A stretch of 64,000 bases of DNA from Rhinopomastus cyanomelas (GCA_013400115.1 VXBP01000349.1:248001-312000); one strand, 5' to 3'; positions 1 to 12,013 are shown, counted from the first letter of the stretch. A program made the numbers and translations. The notes: generated by a model from the sequence alone, not told the origin.

Positions 1-1763
1 CACAGACCTGCTCCTCACCATCCTGTAAGATCCAAGCGTAGATTGCTAGCCCGGGCAGCAGCGGCAGAAAGCCATGAGCCCCAAAACCAGCATCTTCATG
101 CTTCAGCTTCTGAAGACCGTGCGCAGCAGTGCAAAATTCTCCTTGGAATGCCAGATAGGCAGGACTGCTAAAGGCGGAGGAGGGCTGGGGACACCTCTGT
201 GGAGAGCAAGAGCCTCTTATCCGCAGCAGACCTGCTACAGACGATCAGAAACGTTCAGTTACAACAGAGAGGTTGACCCAGGGCAGGGGCAAAGCACCTT
301 CTTGGCCAGCTCCAGCCTCTGTCTTCCCCCGCAGGCAGCTTTGCCAAAGGAATCCTCAGGGCTGCCTTCTGCACACACTGAACTCTGCTCGCAGGCGACC
401 GGGATTTTCCTACCCTCGGCAGCTGCCAAGAAAGCGGCAGATGGGTGAACTCAGCGCTGTCTGTGAGCCAGCTGAACCAGAAGCTCTCTGAGAAGAGGGA
501 CCGGCGAGTTCAGGACAGAGTTTACCATGTCCTGGATGATGCTGGTGTGTCCCTCCTCTGTTACCACATCCCATGGGGCTGGGCAGTCGGCTGCCATCAA
601 GATCTCAAAGGAAGAGGACTTGAAGTTCAAGTCTGGTTCAAGCAGGGAGGAAGACACCTCACGACTGCAGCCACACGAAGAGATATTCCCCCTCCTTCCC
701 TGTGCCCTAATCCCTCTCTAGATACCAATGCCCTGGGCTCACAGCTTTTTTTGGTTTCCTTTCCTCTTGCTGGAGATAAGCTCTGTCCTTCACTGCTGCT
801 CTGGGAGGCTCAAGTAGGCATCAGCAAGGGAGGGCCCATCAGGGTGATGCTGTGCAACCTCAAGGCTTCTAGCAGTGAATCCCAACACATTTCCTCCCCA
901 CACCCAGCAAAGCAGCCTCGTTGGGTTCTCCCGCAAGGGAAATGAAGGCAGAGGTTTTCCTCTCAGACACACTGACCCAGGCTTGGTCTCATGCTGACAC
1001 CATTGCAAGGTGCTGGGTAGTAGAGGCAGTTACATCAATGGCTGCCCTTTAAAGGTTCCTTCCAACCTAAACCAGATAAGACCATGAGAAGACTGTTCCC
1101 CCATATCTCGTGTTACCGTAATGAAGATTAGCAATTAGCTGTACCTGGTCCACCACGCCGCTCTTCATTCCAACAGCACTGTTTCATCTACTCGCTTGCG
1201 GCAGACATGCACCAACCACGTTCTCACATCTGGAGCCTATTTCCACTCCATTACGGAATCAACCAACAATTTGCCTGAGCTTGCTGAAGTCAGCGGGAAG
1301 CAGGAGCACGGGGCTCCTCAGGGTGCCCCACGAGGACAGTCCCACCTGAGGGACCACACAGCCCTTTCTAAACAGATCATACTGCCCCAGCACTGAGGTG
1401 TTTGTTGAGGAGCAGCACCAAGGGTTTGCTGTCAGTTCACAAGAGCTGTGGTGCCGTGTGTGGTGGGGACTCAAACTGCTTGGCTGTGCTGATGGGCCTC
1501 CCTCTCCACCCTCCTCCTTCTCCTGAGGTCTCCATTCAGCTCTATCATTCAAGAGGGAGGCAAGCAGGACACCAAGTTTCTAAGGGAGGAAGAAAGTGAT
1601 AATCAGTTCAAGTGGAGAAAACTCCATGGTTGGTTGCCCCAAGGAGCAGCAGAGACTTTGTCTTGGGGCAGTGCGGACAAGCAAGATTGGTTTTCGTGGG
1701 TCCTCTCGACTTTGCCCTTCCTCCTCTAACTTTATGCTGCTTTAAGCTTTTTGTTGATGCCTT
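1..1763. other. intergenic, no gene supported
   Basis: Short ORFs occur on both strands around 74-945 but none shows a recognisable family, splice-flanked exon structure or single-strand bias. Around 1,040-1,075 a decayed CR1 3' end (AAGGTTCCTTCCAACCTAAA) is visible. Confidence 0.6.
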
Positions 1764-1859
1764 AGAATCATAGAACACTAGGGATTGGAAGGGACCTCAA
1801 AAGATCATCTAGTCCAATCCCCCTGCCACAGCAGGATCACCTAGACCAAGTCATACAGT
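1764..1859 (-). mobile_element. CR1 LINE 3' fragment (S1)
   Basis: Antisense S1 end: AGAATCATAG, then GGGATTGGAAGGGACCTC and CACAGCAGGATCACCTAG, cut off after the tRNA-like CAAGTCATAC. Confidence 0.9.
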
Positions 1860-2110
1860 CAGTCAGGATTAGAAGACTTAGGTTGGACTTAGTCAGGGTC
1901 AGACTTAGATTGGGAGAAGACACTGAAAGGATGCAAAAGCCCACTAAGCGAAGACCACCACTGCCTGCAGGACAGACAACACACAACACAAAGGGAGGAT
2001 GAGAAGGAGCTCACCACACTTCTTTCTGCACTCACCCCATCCTCTCACGTTCCCCACAATATCAGACATGCTGTGGCTAGCTTGTTCCATTGCTTTGGCC
2101 TCTGTGAGCC

Positions 2111-2322
2111 ATCAAGTGAAGTTTAGGTTGGAAATGAGGAAAAACTTCCTGGAAAGGGCCATCAGGCCTTGGAACAGGCTGCCCAGGGAGGGGGCCGAAT
2201 CACCATCCTTGGACATGTTTCAAAGTTATGAAGATGTGGAGCTTAGGGTCATGGCCTTAGGACAGTTGGGTTAATGGTTGGGCTCAATGATCTTGAAGGT
2301 CATTCCCAGCCAAAACGATCCC
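2111..2322 (+). mobile_element. CR1 LINE 3' fragment (S2)
   Basis: Sense S2: GTTTAGGTTGGAAATGAGG, CCTTGGAACAGGCTGCCCAG and CCTTAGGACAGTTGGGTTAA, ending near AACGATCCC. Confidence 0.9.
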
Positions 2323-2574
2323 TTGGTAGGGAGAGGAATTTGGGTGTTTTACTTACTTCTCTGGTCTTACAACCAGACAGAGAGAAGAGCAGCCTGGGTT
2401 TTTGCTTTGAGAAATCTCTTGCCAGCCCCTCTGTCATAACCACGCCCCACTGCCGGGGAGCGGGTCCTTGGGCAGGGGACAACGTGGGCGTTCAGCAGAT
2501 TTATTTTAGTGTGGAAGGAAAAGGGCAGAGTTCAAGGAGATTTTTAACCCCGTCTTCTGAAGAGACAAAAACAT

Positions 2575-2800
2575 GGAACCATAGGGAATCACCAACTTCT
2601 CTGGGTTGGAAGGGACTTTTCAAGGTCTTCCAGTCCAACCTCCTGCAGTGAGCAGGGGCATCTGCAGCCAGAGCAGGTGCTCAGAGCCCCAAGGTCCAAC
2701 CTGACCTAGGATGGTTCAAGGGGCTTCTCCCACCTATCTGGGCATCCTGGCCCAGGTTCTCAACACTCTCAGAATCATTAATTTCTTCCTTAAAAGAGAG
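2575..2800 (-). mobile_element. CR1 LINE 3' fragment (S4)
   Basis: Antisense S4: GGGTTGGAAGGGAC, CCTGCAGTGAGCAGGGGCAT and a decayed heavy-pyrimidine body to about 2,800. Confidence 0.85.
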
Positions 2801-3383
2801 GGATTGGTCTGTGGTTTTCCACTCTTCATTAGCACCTCCTGGCCACCCTGAACTGGGTCTGATGGAAGCACATGGGTCTCACATAGTTGAGGCCCTTATG
2901 TAAATAGATCCAAGCTGAGCTCAGCACCAGGCAGGGGGGGGTATCACTAAACACTGATAGCTAGAGGCAGCAACCCTGTACCCCTTCCACAGGCTGGGCC
3001 AGCAGCCAAGAAGCATGAGAGGATGCAAAGATGCTTCCCTGTGAGCAGGATGACTGTTGTCTGCTCTTTCTGCTGCCCTCAGGAGCAGCCAAGACCAGGA
3101 GCAGAGGGCTGTTCCTTCATTTTCTTCCTAGAACTTAAAGCAAAAGTCTTCTTTCCAAGGCAGCTGCTGCCAGCACCTGTTCAAAGTTACACACCAGGGT
3201 GCGTGAAGAAGTGTGTTCGAGTCACAGAAGCATTAAGGCTGGAAGACGCCTCCAAGATCACAAAGTTAACATGATGCCACCGTTGCCACCAATTCCAACT
3301 CAGTAATGTCATCCCAGTGGTCTGTTCAGGATGGAAGAGACTGAAAACAGGGGCAGGTCACCTCTGACAGGGCAGGGGGTCTA

Positions 3384-3460
3384 AGAATCACAGACTGGTT
3401 TAGCTCAGAGGCGACCACAGAGCTCATCTAGTTCCAAGCCCCTGCCACGGGCAGGGGAGC
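3384..3460 (-). mobile_element. CR1 LINE short 3' fragment (S3, decayed)
   Basis: AGAATCACAGACTGGTTTAG then CATCTAGTTCCAAGCCCCTG and CACGGGCAGGG. Another very decayed end lies near 3,220-3,262. Confidence 0.7.
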
Positions 3461-3889
3461 CATCGTTTCTAATTCTGTCTTTGAGTTCTTCTTCGCGCCA
3501 GCAAAGACAGAAGGGATGCAACTGCTGGTACAGGATGAACTCTGGCCCGCATCTCAAGAGGTTCCACAGGGAAATACAGCAAAACCCTCTATTGTTGCAC
3601 AGGAAACGCATCTTTCAACAGTCCTCAGCATCCAACCTGCCTCTGGGGCCTTCCCCGTCTGCCGGTGACATCCCTTCTGACCTCGAGCAAAGCGCTTCCT
3701 CCCATTTCCCTGCAAAGTCTGCAAATAGCCTCAGAGCATCAAGAGGGCAGCGACCAACAACCCAACACTGAGTTTTGGGAAAGAGGAGACTGATGCAGAG
3801 GGTGGGCACGTGGGGCTAGGACCTGCTTTCCTTCCTGTGGTGGCAGAGTCCAAGCTCCAGCAGCAGGACTCTGAGCACACCCTGCATTT

Positions 3890-4200
3890 TAGAATCATTA
3901 GGGATTGGAAGGGACCTCGAAAGATCATCCAGTCCAATCCCCCTGCCACAGCAGGATCACCTAGACCAAGTCACACAGGAACACATCCAGGTGGGTCTTA
4001 AACATCTCCAGAGAAGGAGACTCCACAACTCCCCTGGCCAGCCCATTCCAGTGCTCTGTCACCCTCACTGGGAAGAAGTTCCTTCTCATAATGATGTGGA
4101 ACCTCCTATGTTCCAGCTCGCACCCATTGTCTCTCGTCCTATCACTAGATGACACTGAGAAGAGCCTGGCTCCATCCTCCTGACCCCCACCCCTCGCATA
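3890..4200 (-). mobile_element. CR1 LINE 3' fragment (S1)
   Basis: Antisense S1 from TAGAATCATTAGGGATTGG through CCAGTGCTCTGTCACCCTCA to a GACCCCCACCCCTC edge. Confidence 0.92.
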
Positions 4201-4239
4201 TTCGGCAATACCGTCCCCAGAAGACCCTACAACCCCTCC

Positions 4240-5430
4240 TCACCTTAAGTCTCCTGCAGCCTCCTAACTCCTCAAACCGAACACAGACACAACAGACAAG
4301 ACAAAGAGTTAAAGCCGGCACAGCAAAACCTTCGGAAGAGGGCTCAGCAATAAATCAGACGTTAGGAGGCAGGAAGGTGCGTTATAGCGAGGAACCAAAG
4401 TCCGGAACAGGATGTATATGGAGCAAATATTGAACTAACTTTGATAACACAGAAAAATAGAAGGTTTCTCTGTCTATTTTTTTTTGTGTTGGTGGGGCTG
4501 ACCGAAGGCTCGATTGGAGCTGCTACAGATTTCCTGTTTAACTCGTGTCAGGCGGCTCGATGGGGACCCGTACAATGCACTGCGAGCCTAATGATTTCCT
4601 AGCCCTCAGTGGGTCACCCAGATTTTACTTGCCATGCCTTTTTTTCGCCTCTTTGGTCCGTGCTGAAGCCATCAAGCTATTGAAATCCTCCAGGCCGTGC
4701 CCGCTGGGTGTTTTCTTTCCTATTAAGACATCAAACTAGCCCGAAGGTCTATTTTAAGCAAATTCAATAGGAGGGATGGCAGGAGCACCTTGCTGGAAGG
4801 GCACAATGGGAGCTGAACCCAGGGCTATTCAATTAGCCAGCGCTGGCTCCCTTTTCAGGCGATTCCTGTTGTGAATTCATTACTTTAATTAGGCCGGTGA
4901 TTTATGGGGCTAACAAGGCACCGTTTGTCTGCAGACACGTAGGCGAAGGAATTCCAGATCAATTCGTGCTGGAAGGCAGAGGAGCTCATGAACAGCTCAG
5001 CAGAACTGGAAACCTCTGCAGGTACAGCCCGACCTGCCAAAATGAGAGAGATAATTGAGACGAGGAGCGGGACTGAAACCTCTGGCTCAAGGGAAGTGCT
5101 TAGATTTATATAGGAAAACCTGACTCATCCCTCTTGGGAAGTGAAGCCCATATTTGAAAGCACCCCTGTTATCTCTACCCTTCTAAAGCACTTTAAGCTT
5201 TGCAGCAGTTGAGAGGTTTGCAGTTCATCTGCTGCTGCTCGTAAGGAAGCGCAATGCTCTCGCTGATCATTTCAGACCTTCCTCCCTTCCTCCCAACATC
5301 TAATCTGTGTTTATACTTGCCCACCACAAGCCCCCTTTGTCAGGCCACAGCAAGGCTCATTTCTAGCAGCCCCAGGACAGCTTCTCCATCAACTCAGGTC
5401 ACTCTTGCTACAAACCTTCTTTGAGTATTT
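4240..5430. other. non-repetitive block with homeodomain-core-like motifs
   Basis: This is the longest repeat-free stretch in the intergenic third. Between about 4,780 and 4,920 it contains ATTCAATTAGCC, CTTTAATTAGG and GTGATTTATGG, TAAT-type cores within mixed GC sequence. No exon is supported. It could be a conserved non-coding element; that needs a cross-species alignment. Confidence 0.25.
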
Positions 5431-5436
5431 ATTTTT

Positions 5437-5700
5437 ATAGAATCAAAGGTTGGGTTGAAGGCACCTTCAAAGCTCCTCCAGTTCAGCCCCCCACAGTGAA
5501 CAGGGATATCTGCAACCAGAACAGGTCCCTCCAAGGTGCAACCTGACCTGGGATTTTTCCAGGGATGGGGCTTCTCTCACCTCTCTGGGGAACCTCTGTG
5601 AGGTCTCACCACCCTCACAGTGAAGAACTTCTTTACAATTTCTAGCCTGAGTCTCCTCATGGATTCCTCCAAATAACCTTCACTCAGCCTAGTTCTCCTT
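5437..5700 (-). mobile_element. CR1 LINE 3' fragment (S4)
   Basis: Antisense S4: TAGAATCAAAGGTTGGGTTG, ACAGTGAACAGGGATATCTG, AACCTCTGTGAGGTCTCACC. Confidence 0.85.
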
Positions 5701-6252
5701 ACAGCACTGACCACCACCAAACCATCAGTGACTCTTCCACCAACTCCCTTATTCCCCAAATTAAGAGCTTCGCTTCTTGAAAACATACCAAGTATTATGC
5801 CCAAGGGCAGGTAGATGAAATCTTCCACATTTCCTTTGCCTAGAAAAGGCGATACTGAAGGAGAAGATGCTTCCCAACACTGGCTGTGAAATCCAAATCC
5901 CTGGATTTCAGTCCAAAGTCCACACATCCACAGCCGCTATTTCCTGTGTGCACAGCTGGAGCGTGCAAAGCAGGCTGGGTTTAACATGCTGCTCTCACAG
6001 AAACACTTTGGAAAGCTCAATCGAGTGCAAAACCCTCCTGAAAAGGTAAAATCAAATAATATTAAAAAGCCTTGTCAAATTGAGATAGGAATCACCTGTG
6101 GATTCGGCTTACTCACGCAGTCTTCTGCTCAGCAGGAGAAGTAGGGCAAAGCAGGATTGCCCTCACAACAGCAGCCTAGTTTGACATCAGCAGGAGCTGA
6201 ACTTCGAACTGCATCTTCATTTCACAGGAGGGATCTTTTCCATCTGAAGAGA

Positions 6253-6607
6253 AGGCTCCAGGGGGATCTTGTAGCAGCTTCCAGTACCTGAAGGGGCTAC
6301 AGGAAAGCTGGAGAGGGACCTTTCATGAGGGACTCCAGCAATAGGACAAGGAGGGTGGTTTCAAGATCAAAGAGGTGAGATTTAGATTAGATCTGAGCAG
6401 GAAATTCCTCCCTGTGAACATGCTGAGGTACTGGAACAGGCTGCCCAGGGAGGCTGTGGCTGCTCCATCCCTGGAAGTGTTCAAGGCCAGGTTGGATGGA
6501 GCTCTGGGCAGACTGGTCTGGTGAGAGAAGTCCCTGCCCATGGCAAGCGGTTGGAACTAGATGATCTCAGAGGTCTCTTCCAACCCAAACCGTTCTTTGA
6601 TTCTATG
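6253..6607 (+). mobile_element. CR1 LINE 3' fragment (S3)
   Basis: Sense S3: CTGAAGGGGCTACAGGAAAG, GAACAGGCTGCCCAGGGAGG, GATGATCTCAGAGGTCTC and the terminal TTGATTCTATG. Confidence 0.92.
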
Positions 6608-6930
6608 CATTTGTGTACGTGCAACTATCAACACTTACGCCATCAGTGGAAGGCTGCTAGGTGGCATGAAGTGGAAGAATGTTCTTCATCCTACAATTCG
6701 TTTTCAATTTTACTCGACTAGAACCAGAAGCAAGAAGGTCTAAAATTAAAACAGCAGCCTGAAAAAAAAAAAATCCTTAAATCTTTAAAACTTGCATTTT
6801 AGTTTGAATACAAAATAGTCACCTTCCTGCTGGTTGAGAAAATGAAAACAGCCCAAGCCTTAAAAATTCAAGTTTAGGAAAGAGTGAGTTTATTAAAGAA
6901 GTCAAAAAGACAGACCGCGGATGGATCCTG

Positions 6931-6936
6931 TTTATT
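6931..6936 (-). terminator. DNAAF9: candidate poly(A) signal AATAAA for the minus-strand transcript
   Basis: AATAAA on the minus strand, followed 15-30 nt later by the U/GU-rich GGTCTGTCTTTTTGAC (6,901-6,916), the arrangement expected of a vertebrate cleavage and polyadenylation site. Cleavage would fall near 6,912-6,920. Confidence 0.5.
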
Positions 6937-9900
6937 GGTTCTTTCCATCACGACTGAGTTACAGGTGTAACAGTCACACAGACTGAGGGTATAAACATGT
7001 AAAACAAATACAAAAATAAATGGAAAGGTAAATCTTATTCACTGACTTGAGTTGTGTAATAAATACAACAGGCAAAAAAGCCTCAATCACACCGTTCAGC
7101 TCAACTGAAGTTACAGTAGTGTTTATAAACGCAAGGGGTTTTAACTTCACGTTGCAAATGGTTAAAGCCCTGACAACTAGTATCAAAGTGAGTTTTGGCA
7201 CGTTGTAAAGTGAGACGTGTTACAGCGGCGCCCAAGCGTTGTGTGGAGGAAACACGAAGCCATTTTGCACGAGCTTTCTGAGGTACTTTTTCCAACGAGT
7301 CTAAAACTCTATCGACAACGCGGTTCTCTAACAACTCACAGTTTACAATAGTCACTATACTAGTTGCAATTTTGTTCCCTTTTACGTATTCCAGGGTGCT
7401 TCGACCTGTGCAAATTCAGAGAAGACTCAATTTTAAAACAACAATTAAAACGACGCCGACTTCTTAGGGAAAGTCTACGAGCAACGTCAGCCCTCCCTGC
7501 AATCAATCGGGTGAATCGCGACGCGCAGAACAGCAACGACAACAAGCATCCTGGCTTGGTGTAAAATACTCTGCGATTGCAGGTCGTTGCAAACGTTCCT
7601 TCTCCTAAGCTGACCGGCGTTTTGCTCCCTATAACTTCAGTAACTTCTGACCACACTCATTCTTGGTGAGGAGATTAAATAAAGAACCCACCACCACAAG
7701 CTGCTACTGTGGAGGTCGGCAAAGCACGTTAAACCCCTTGAGGACTCTCTTGGCGCTTCTTCCCAATAGATGGGAAATGCCTGGACACATGGAGTTAACT
7801 GTCACCAATTTTCCAAATAGAAAGGAGCAGTGTAATGGCACTTTTGTTCTGCATCCAAACACCTGTGCTTGGTTTTTGTTTTTGAGTTGTGGGGTGTATG
7901 TTTTTCTTTTTCTTCAGTAGCTTAAAAAAATTTCTCAAAAACTAGATCCGTAGAAACATCTTGGTCCTCGACTCTGCTTCAAAATGAGGGAGGAAACCAG
8001 ATGAGCCCACGGATGGGCTTTGATAGATATAAACATCTCTGACCAGAGTACAAAAATTATCTCTTCTAACAAAGAAAAGACAAAAAGCGCTGCCGACTGT
8101 TAGAGGAAACTCCCAGGTAATCAGCAGCTGCTACTAAACTATCAGCAGCATCAGGCATTTACAACCTTTTAGTCCTCAAAGAGTTTGGTTTTTTTCCTGT
8201 TAAACACTTTAACCATTTGTGCTAAGAGTCGCCACTAGGTTAATGTTTTTATACCTTTCACCAAAACCGTTTCCTATAAAATAAAGAAAAAAAACAACCC
8301 CACAAGGGTTCAATACAACCCCTGACGCCCATTTATTTTACTTTTAGGTGAATAAATGGTGTCATCTGCAAGGCACTACTAGAGTTAAAGGATACCACTG
8401 TCACAGTTTCACTAGTCTGGGGTTGGTTTTTTTTCCTATTTCCTGCTTTAAAGTCACAGTTAAAAATAATTACTATAATAATTAAAATAATAACACTTGA
8501 GGTAATTCAATTTACTTCAATACCAAAGTAGATGAATTGGAATAGTACCAGTATGGTGAAAGGTCTTCATAGTAACACAGCTATTACCATGTAGCATGCA
8601 GGACAGTAGAAAAGTAAACTACGCTTTTGTTCTGAGCTCTTCTGCTTCCTCCAGTTTTAAGAAGCTGCTCCATTTGTGCAGTCACACACCAATTTTCACT
8701 ATTTTTTTCCCAGTACTTTTTTTTTCTCTCAAGAATTCCCTCTTTCAAGACTTTTTTTTCCCCCAAGACTTACTTCTTTTCAATACTTATTTTTTTATTC
8801 TTCCAATCTTGCTACATCAAACCCAGCTGACGTAGCTCCCTTCATTGGTTCTTTCTGAGAGCTGCACAAACTGAGCTCTTAAAAAGAGGTGAGCAGAGTC
8901 AATTAAGTTCCAGCATCATCTTCATCTATTGTTGGACCAATTGCACTTAAACCTACTCCGTTAGTGATTTACCAGCAACACCAGTGGCATTTCCTCCACC
9001 ATTACGTCGTCATACCACCAAGTCTAGAAATATGGCTTTGTGGACTGGGTAACTTCGAGCACGCTGGGTTTACACCAAGTCGATTGGCAAAGAACTATCG
9101 TTTGTAAAGAATCTTCCTAATGCCCCTCGTTTACTACAGACCAGAATTTTGTAACTTGACTAATTCTGGGCTGAGAAATAGTCTTCGTGCAACCGACTGG
9201 ACTTAAGTGTGTAAACACCTGCGGCCCCCCCCAAATCCACTGCTAGTTACTCTCACTCTACCAGGCACTACAGTATCTCAAGACTAAAAATATAGCCATG
9301 CATAGATAAATGAACGAGCCTTATCACGATGCTCTATACCTGTAGCAGGGGTTCCCCTGGGAAACAAACACTAACCGCTGGCTTTGACTGGACTTCAAAA
9401 CAGGATACGAGTAGTTTAATAAAGTCTCGTGTGTGCAAAATAATAATAAACATAATAATGAAAAAGAAAGTCTTAAATTCAGACAGCTTTTTAAACCTAG
9501 TAGGAAAGCTTGGAACGAAACCTTATCAACATCTATATCCCAGCATGCAGCACCTGGAATTTCTCCTCTGCACCGCGGAACCACCGCAGTGCGGGCACTG
9601 AGCCAGCTAGTAGTGACCTGTACTCGAAGTTTACCTCGAAGGCGTTTCAGATTCCAACAGGCTCAATGAAATTGTAGCCATTTGGTATTCCAAAGGTAAA
9701 AAATATGTTTCTTAAGGCCACAAAACCGTATCCAGCCTCCGGCTTCACGGCAGGAGGTAAATAGTGTTTTCCTGCCACACAATGACTGCGTAGACCTGTC
9801 GTGAACATAGTGCAAGAAATTGTTCATTCCATTCCTTACCTATGTCTGACTGAGAAGAAACACTTTGGTTGTGTTAGAAGATCAAGCTGTTCCCAAAGCA

Positions 9901-10573
9901 GAGGAACATGAAAATAAAAAAACCTCTTCCTGGGCTGTTTTCACTGGACTAAATTCTGAAGGACATGCAGGCTACAATAATCTCCTTATTCAAATAAGCT
10001 TCAATAATTACTTTTAAGTAGCTGCTAGGATACCTTCTAATCCTTCACTCAGTGGTCTGTAAAGTCTCACTCAAAATTGTGCTAAGTCAAGTTAAAAGGA
10101 GACAAAGCCCAAGTTTCCAATACAAAATTGTTCAGGAACTACATGGGTTTTATGGCAAGTACTTAAAGCCTGGTGTAGCCACTGGGGGAAATGTTGGGGT
10201 GTGCAGTCTTGTGAAAGCTTCACAGACAGGTCCTTTTGTCATTCAAGTGCATCTTCAGATAATTTTTTACCTTTGGAAATGAGTGATTTTCATGAGAAGG
10301 AATTCTTTAGCTAAAGAACTTCCCTCTTCTCTTGCTTCCTTTCACTTTTAGGACTGAAACAAGAAGTGTACAGGGAATTCTCTAACAACAATTGCAGATC
10401 ACTGCCACTTGTGTTTTCTACACCACCAAGAACAACAGTTGGAAGAAAGCAAGAGGTCTCCGCCTACCTCACCCTGAAATGTATAAACACCTTCTCTTTA
10501 GGAAAGTCACAATTTCGCCTGCAGATTCAAACTGCACAGAGGGGCTGTTCCTCAGAAAAATGCAGATGCCTCA

Positions 10574-11456
10574 GTGTTCCCCCTTTTCTCGCTTTGGGAA
10601 CACTAACAGCTGTAGGATTAGGTTCTCTTACGTTTTGAATTGTTCCCCCATTTCTCGCTTTGGGAACACCCTAACAACTGCAGGATTAGACGCTCTTCTG
10701 AGCTTTTAAGTGTTCCCCCATTTCTCGTTTTGGGAACACCCCAACAGCTGTAGGATTAGGTTCTCTTCTGAGTTTATTAAGTGTTCCCCCATTTCTCGCT
10801 TTGGGAACACCCCAACAGCTGTAGGATTAGACACTCTTCAGAGCTTTTAAGTGTTCCCCCATTTCTCGTTTTGGGAACACCCCAACAGCTGTAGGATTAG
10901 GTTCTCTTCTGAGTTTATTAAGTGTTCCCCCATTTCTCGCTTTGGGAACACCCCAACAGCTGTAGGATTAGACACTCTTCAGAGCTTTTAAGTGTTCCCC
11001 CATTTCTCGTTTTGGGAACACCCCAACAGCTGTAGGATTAGGTTCTTCTCTTACGTTTTGAATTGTTCCCCCATTTCTCGCTTTGGGAACACCCCAACAG
11101 CTGTAGGACTAGACACTCTTCAGAGCTTTTAAGTGTTCCCCCATTTCTTGCTTTGGGAACACCCCAACAGCTGTAGGATTGGACACTCTTGTGAGTTTTT
11201 AAACGATTCCCTCACGTCTCGCTTTGAGAACACTCTAACCCAACAGCTGCAGGAGCAGGCACTCTTCTGCATTTATGAAGTGTTGCCCTATTTCTCACTT
11301 TGGGAAAACCCTAACAGCTGTAGGATTAGGTACTCTCCGGAGTTGTTAAAGCGTTCCCCCGCTTCTCGCTTTGGGAACACCTAATCCAACAGCTGTGGGA
11401 CTAGACACTCTTCCGAGATTTTTAGATGTTCCCCCATCTCTCGCTTTGGGAACATC
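10574..11456. repeat. 70-71 bp minisatellite, 13 units, with an 8-bp hairpin in most units
   Basis: Units start near 10,574, 10,640, 10,710, 10,781, 10,851, 10,922, 10,992, 11,063, 11,133, 11,203, 11,280, 11,351 and 11,426. Each holds GTGTTCCC, about 14 bases including TTTCTCG, then GGGAACAC, then CAACAGCTGTAGGATTAG. GTGTTCCC and GGGAACAC are perfect reverse complements. Units 4-7 alternate between two variants (ctgagtttattaa and cagagctttta), giving a 141-bp higher-order repeat. Units 10 and 11 are decayed. The array lies in the presumed DNAAF9 3' UTR. Confidence 0.95.
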
Positions 11457-11900
11457 CTCCAGTCCCACACACTGAGGTTCACCACTGCTCATCGACACTC
11501 CTGTGCGACAAGTTTCAAGGGGCACCCAGAGATTAAAGTGATTTGAATATCTGCATGACAGACCAATTCCACCATCACATTCCAATCTACCAGTTAATAC
11601 AGTTTTGCTTCTTTTCTTCTTCTTCCTCTTTAAATTCATTTCCACTACTAGCCTGAGATCCCAGGTGACGCTTTTTACAGTCTGGAATTAAGGTGAAGTG
11701 GAAGCAAAACCTGAAAAGAACAAGCAGCTAAGCAGTTACCATATTAAAATGCCAACCTTACAGGAATGATCTCTTTTAGGTTTAAAACAAGTGCTGAAAA
11801 ACTTCACATTTCACTTAATTTTCTAGTTAACCAGCAAGGACAACAGCATTTTTGGTTACTGACAGTAGGTGGTTCACAACTGCAAAGACAACGCACATGC

Positions 11901-12013
11901 TTATGTCTTCTGCTCAAAGAGGTCATGGTATTCTTGTTCTTCTAGTTCTCTGTTGTACTTCTCTATTTCCCTGTTGGCTTCTTCCAAGTAATCATTCATG
12001 AATTGGTCCATCA
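11901..12013 (-). CDS. DNAAF9: DNAAF9 terminal coding exon
   Basis: 113 nt of coding sequence, residues 1003-1039 and TAA at 11,901-11,903. MDQFMNDYLEEANREIEKYN then RELEEQEYHDLFEQKT is a highly charged, probably helical tail. The acceptor AAATCAG follows a pyrimidine-rich tract; an S3 CR1 sits about 140 bp upstream in the last intron. Confidence 0.95.

Larger units (their letters stand above)
6912..11900 (-). other. DNAAF9: probable long 3' UTR of DNAAF9
   Basis: From the stop codon down to the poly(A) signal at 6,931-6,936 there is no recognisable CR1 and no credible coding exon. The stretch is AT-rich and unique apart from the minisatellite at 10,574-11,456. A 5-kb UTR is long; an earlier poly(A) site or a separate non-coding transcript is possible (another AATAAA, minus strand, lies near 8,333). 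Inference from position and signals only. Confidence 0.4.

Noticed and set aside
445..945. 166-codon plus-strand ORF and an overlapping minus-strand ORF near the left edge.
   Set aside because: Both strands are open, composition is low-information, and no family or exon structure is recognised. I also looked for SLC4A11, the human neighbour of DNAAF9, and saw nothing like it.
8903..8968. Minus-strand 21-codon stretch ending GLSAIGPTIDEDDAGT and a stop, resembling a protein C-terminus.
   Set aside because: Upstream stop in frame, no acceptor, and the apparent continuation lies in another frame. I could not place it in any family.
11133..11384. Plus-strand 83-codon ORF across the minisatellite.
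   Set aside because: A by-product of the repeat length being near a multiple of three over a few units; it is on the strand opposite to the presumed transcript.
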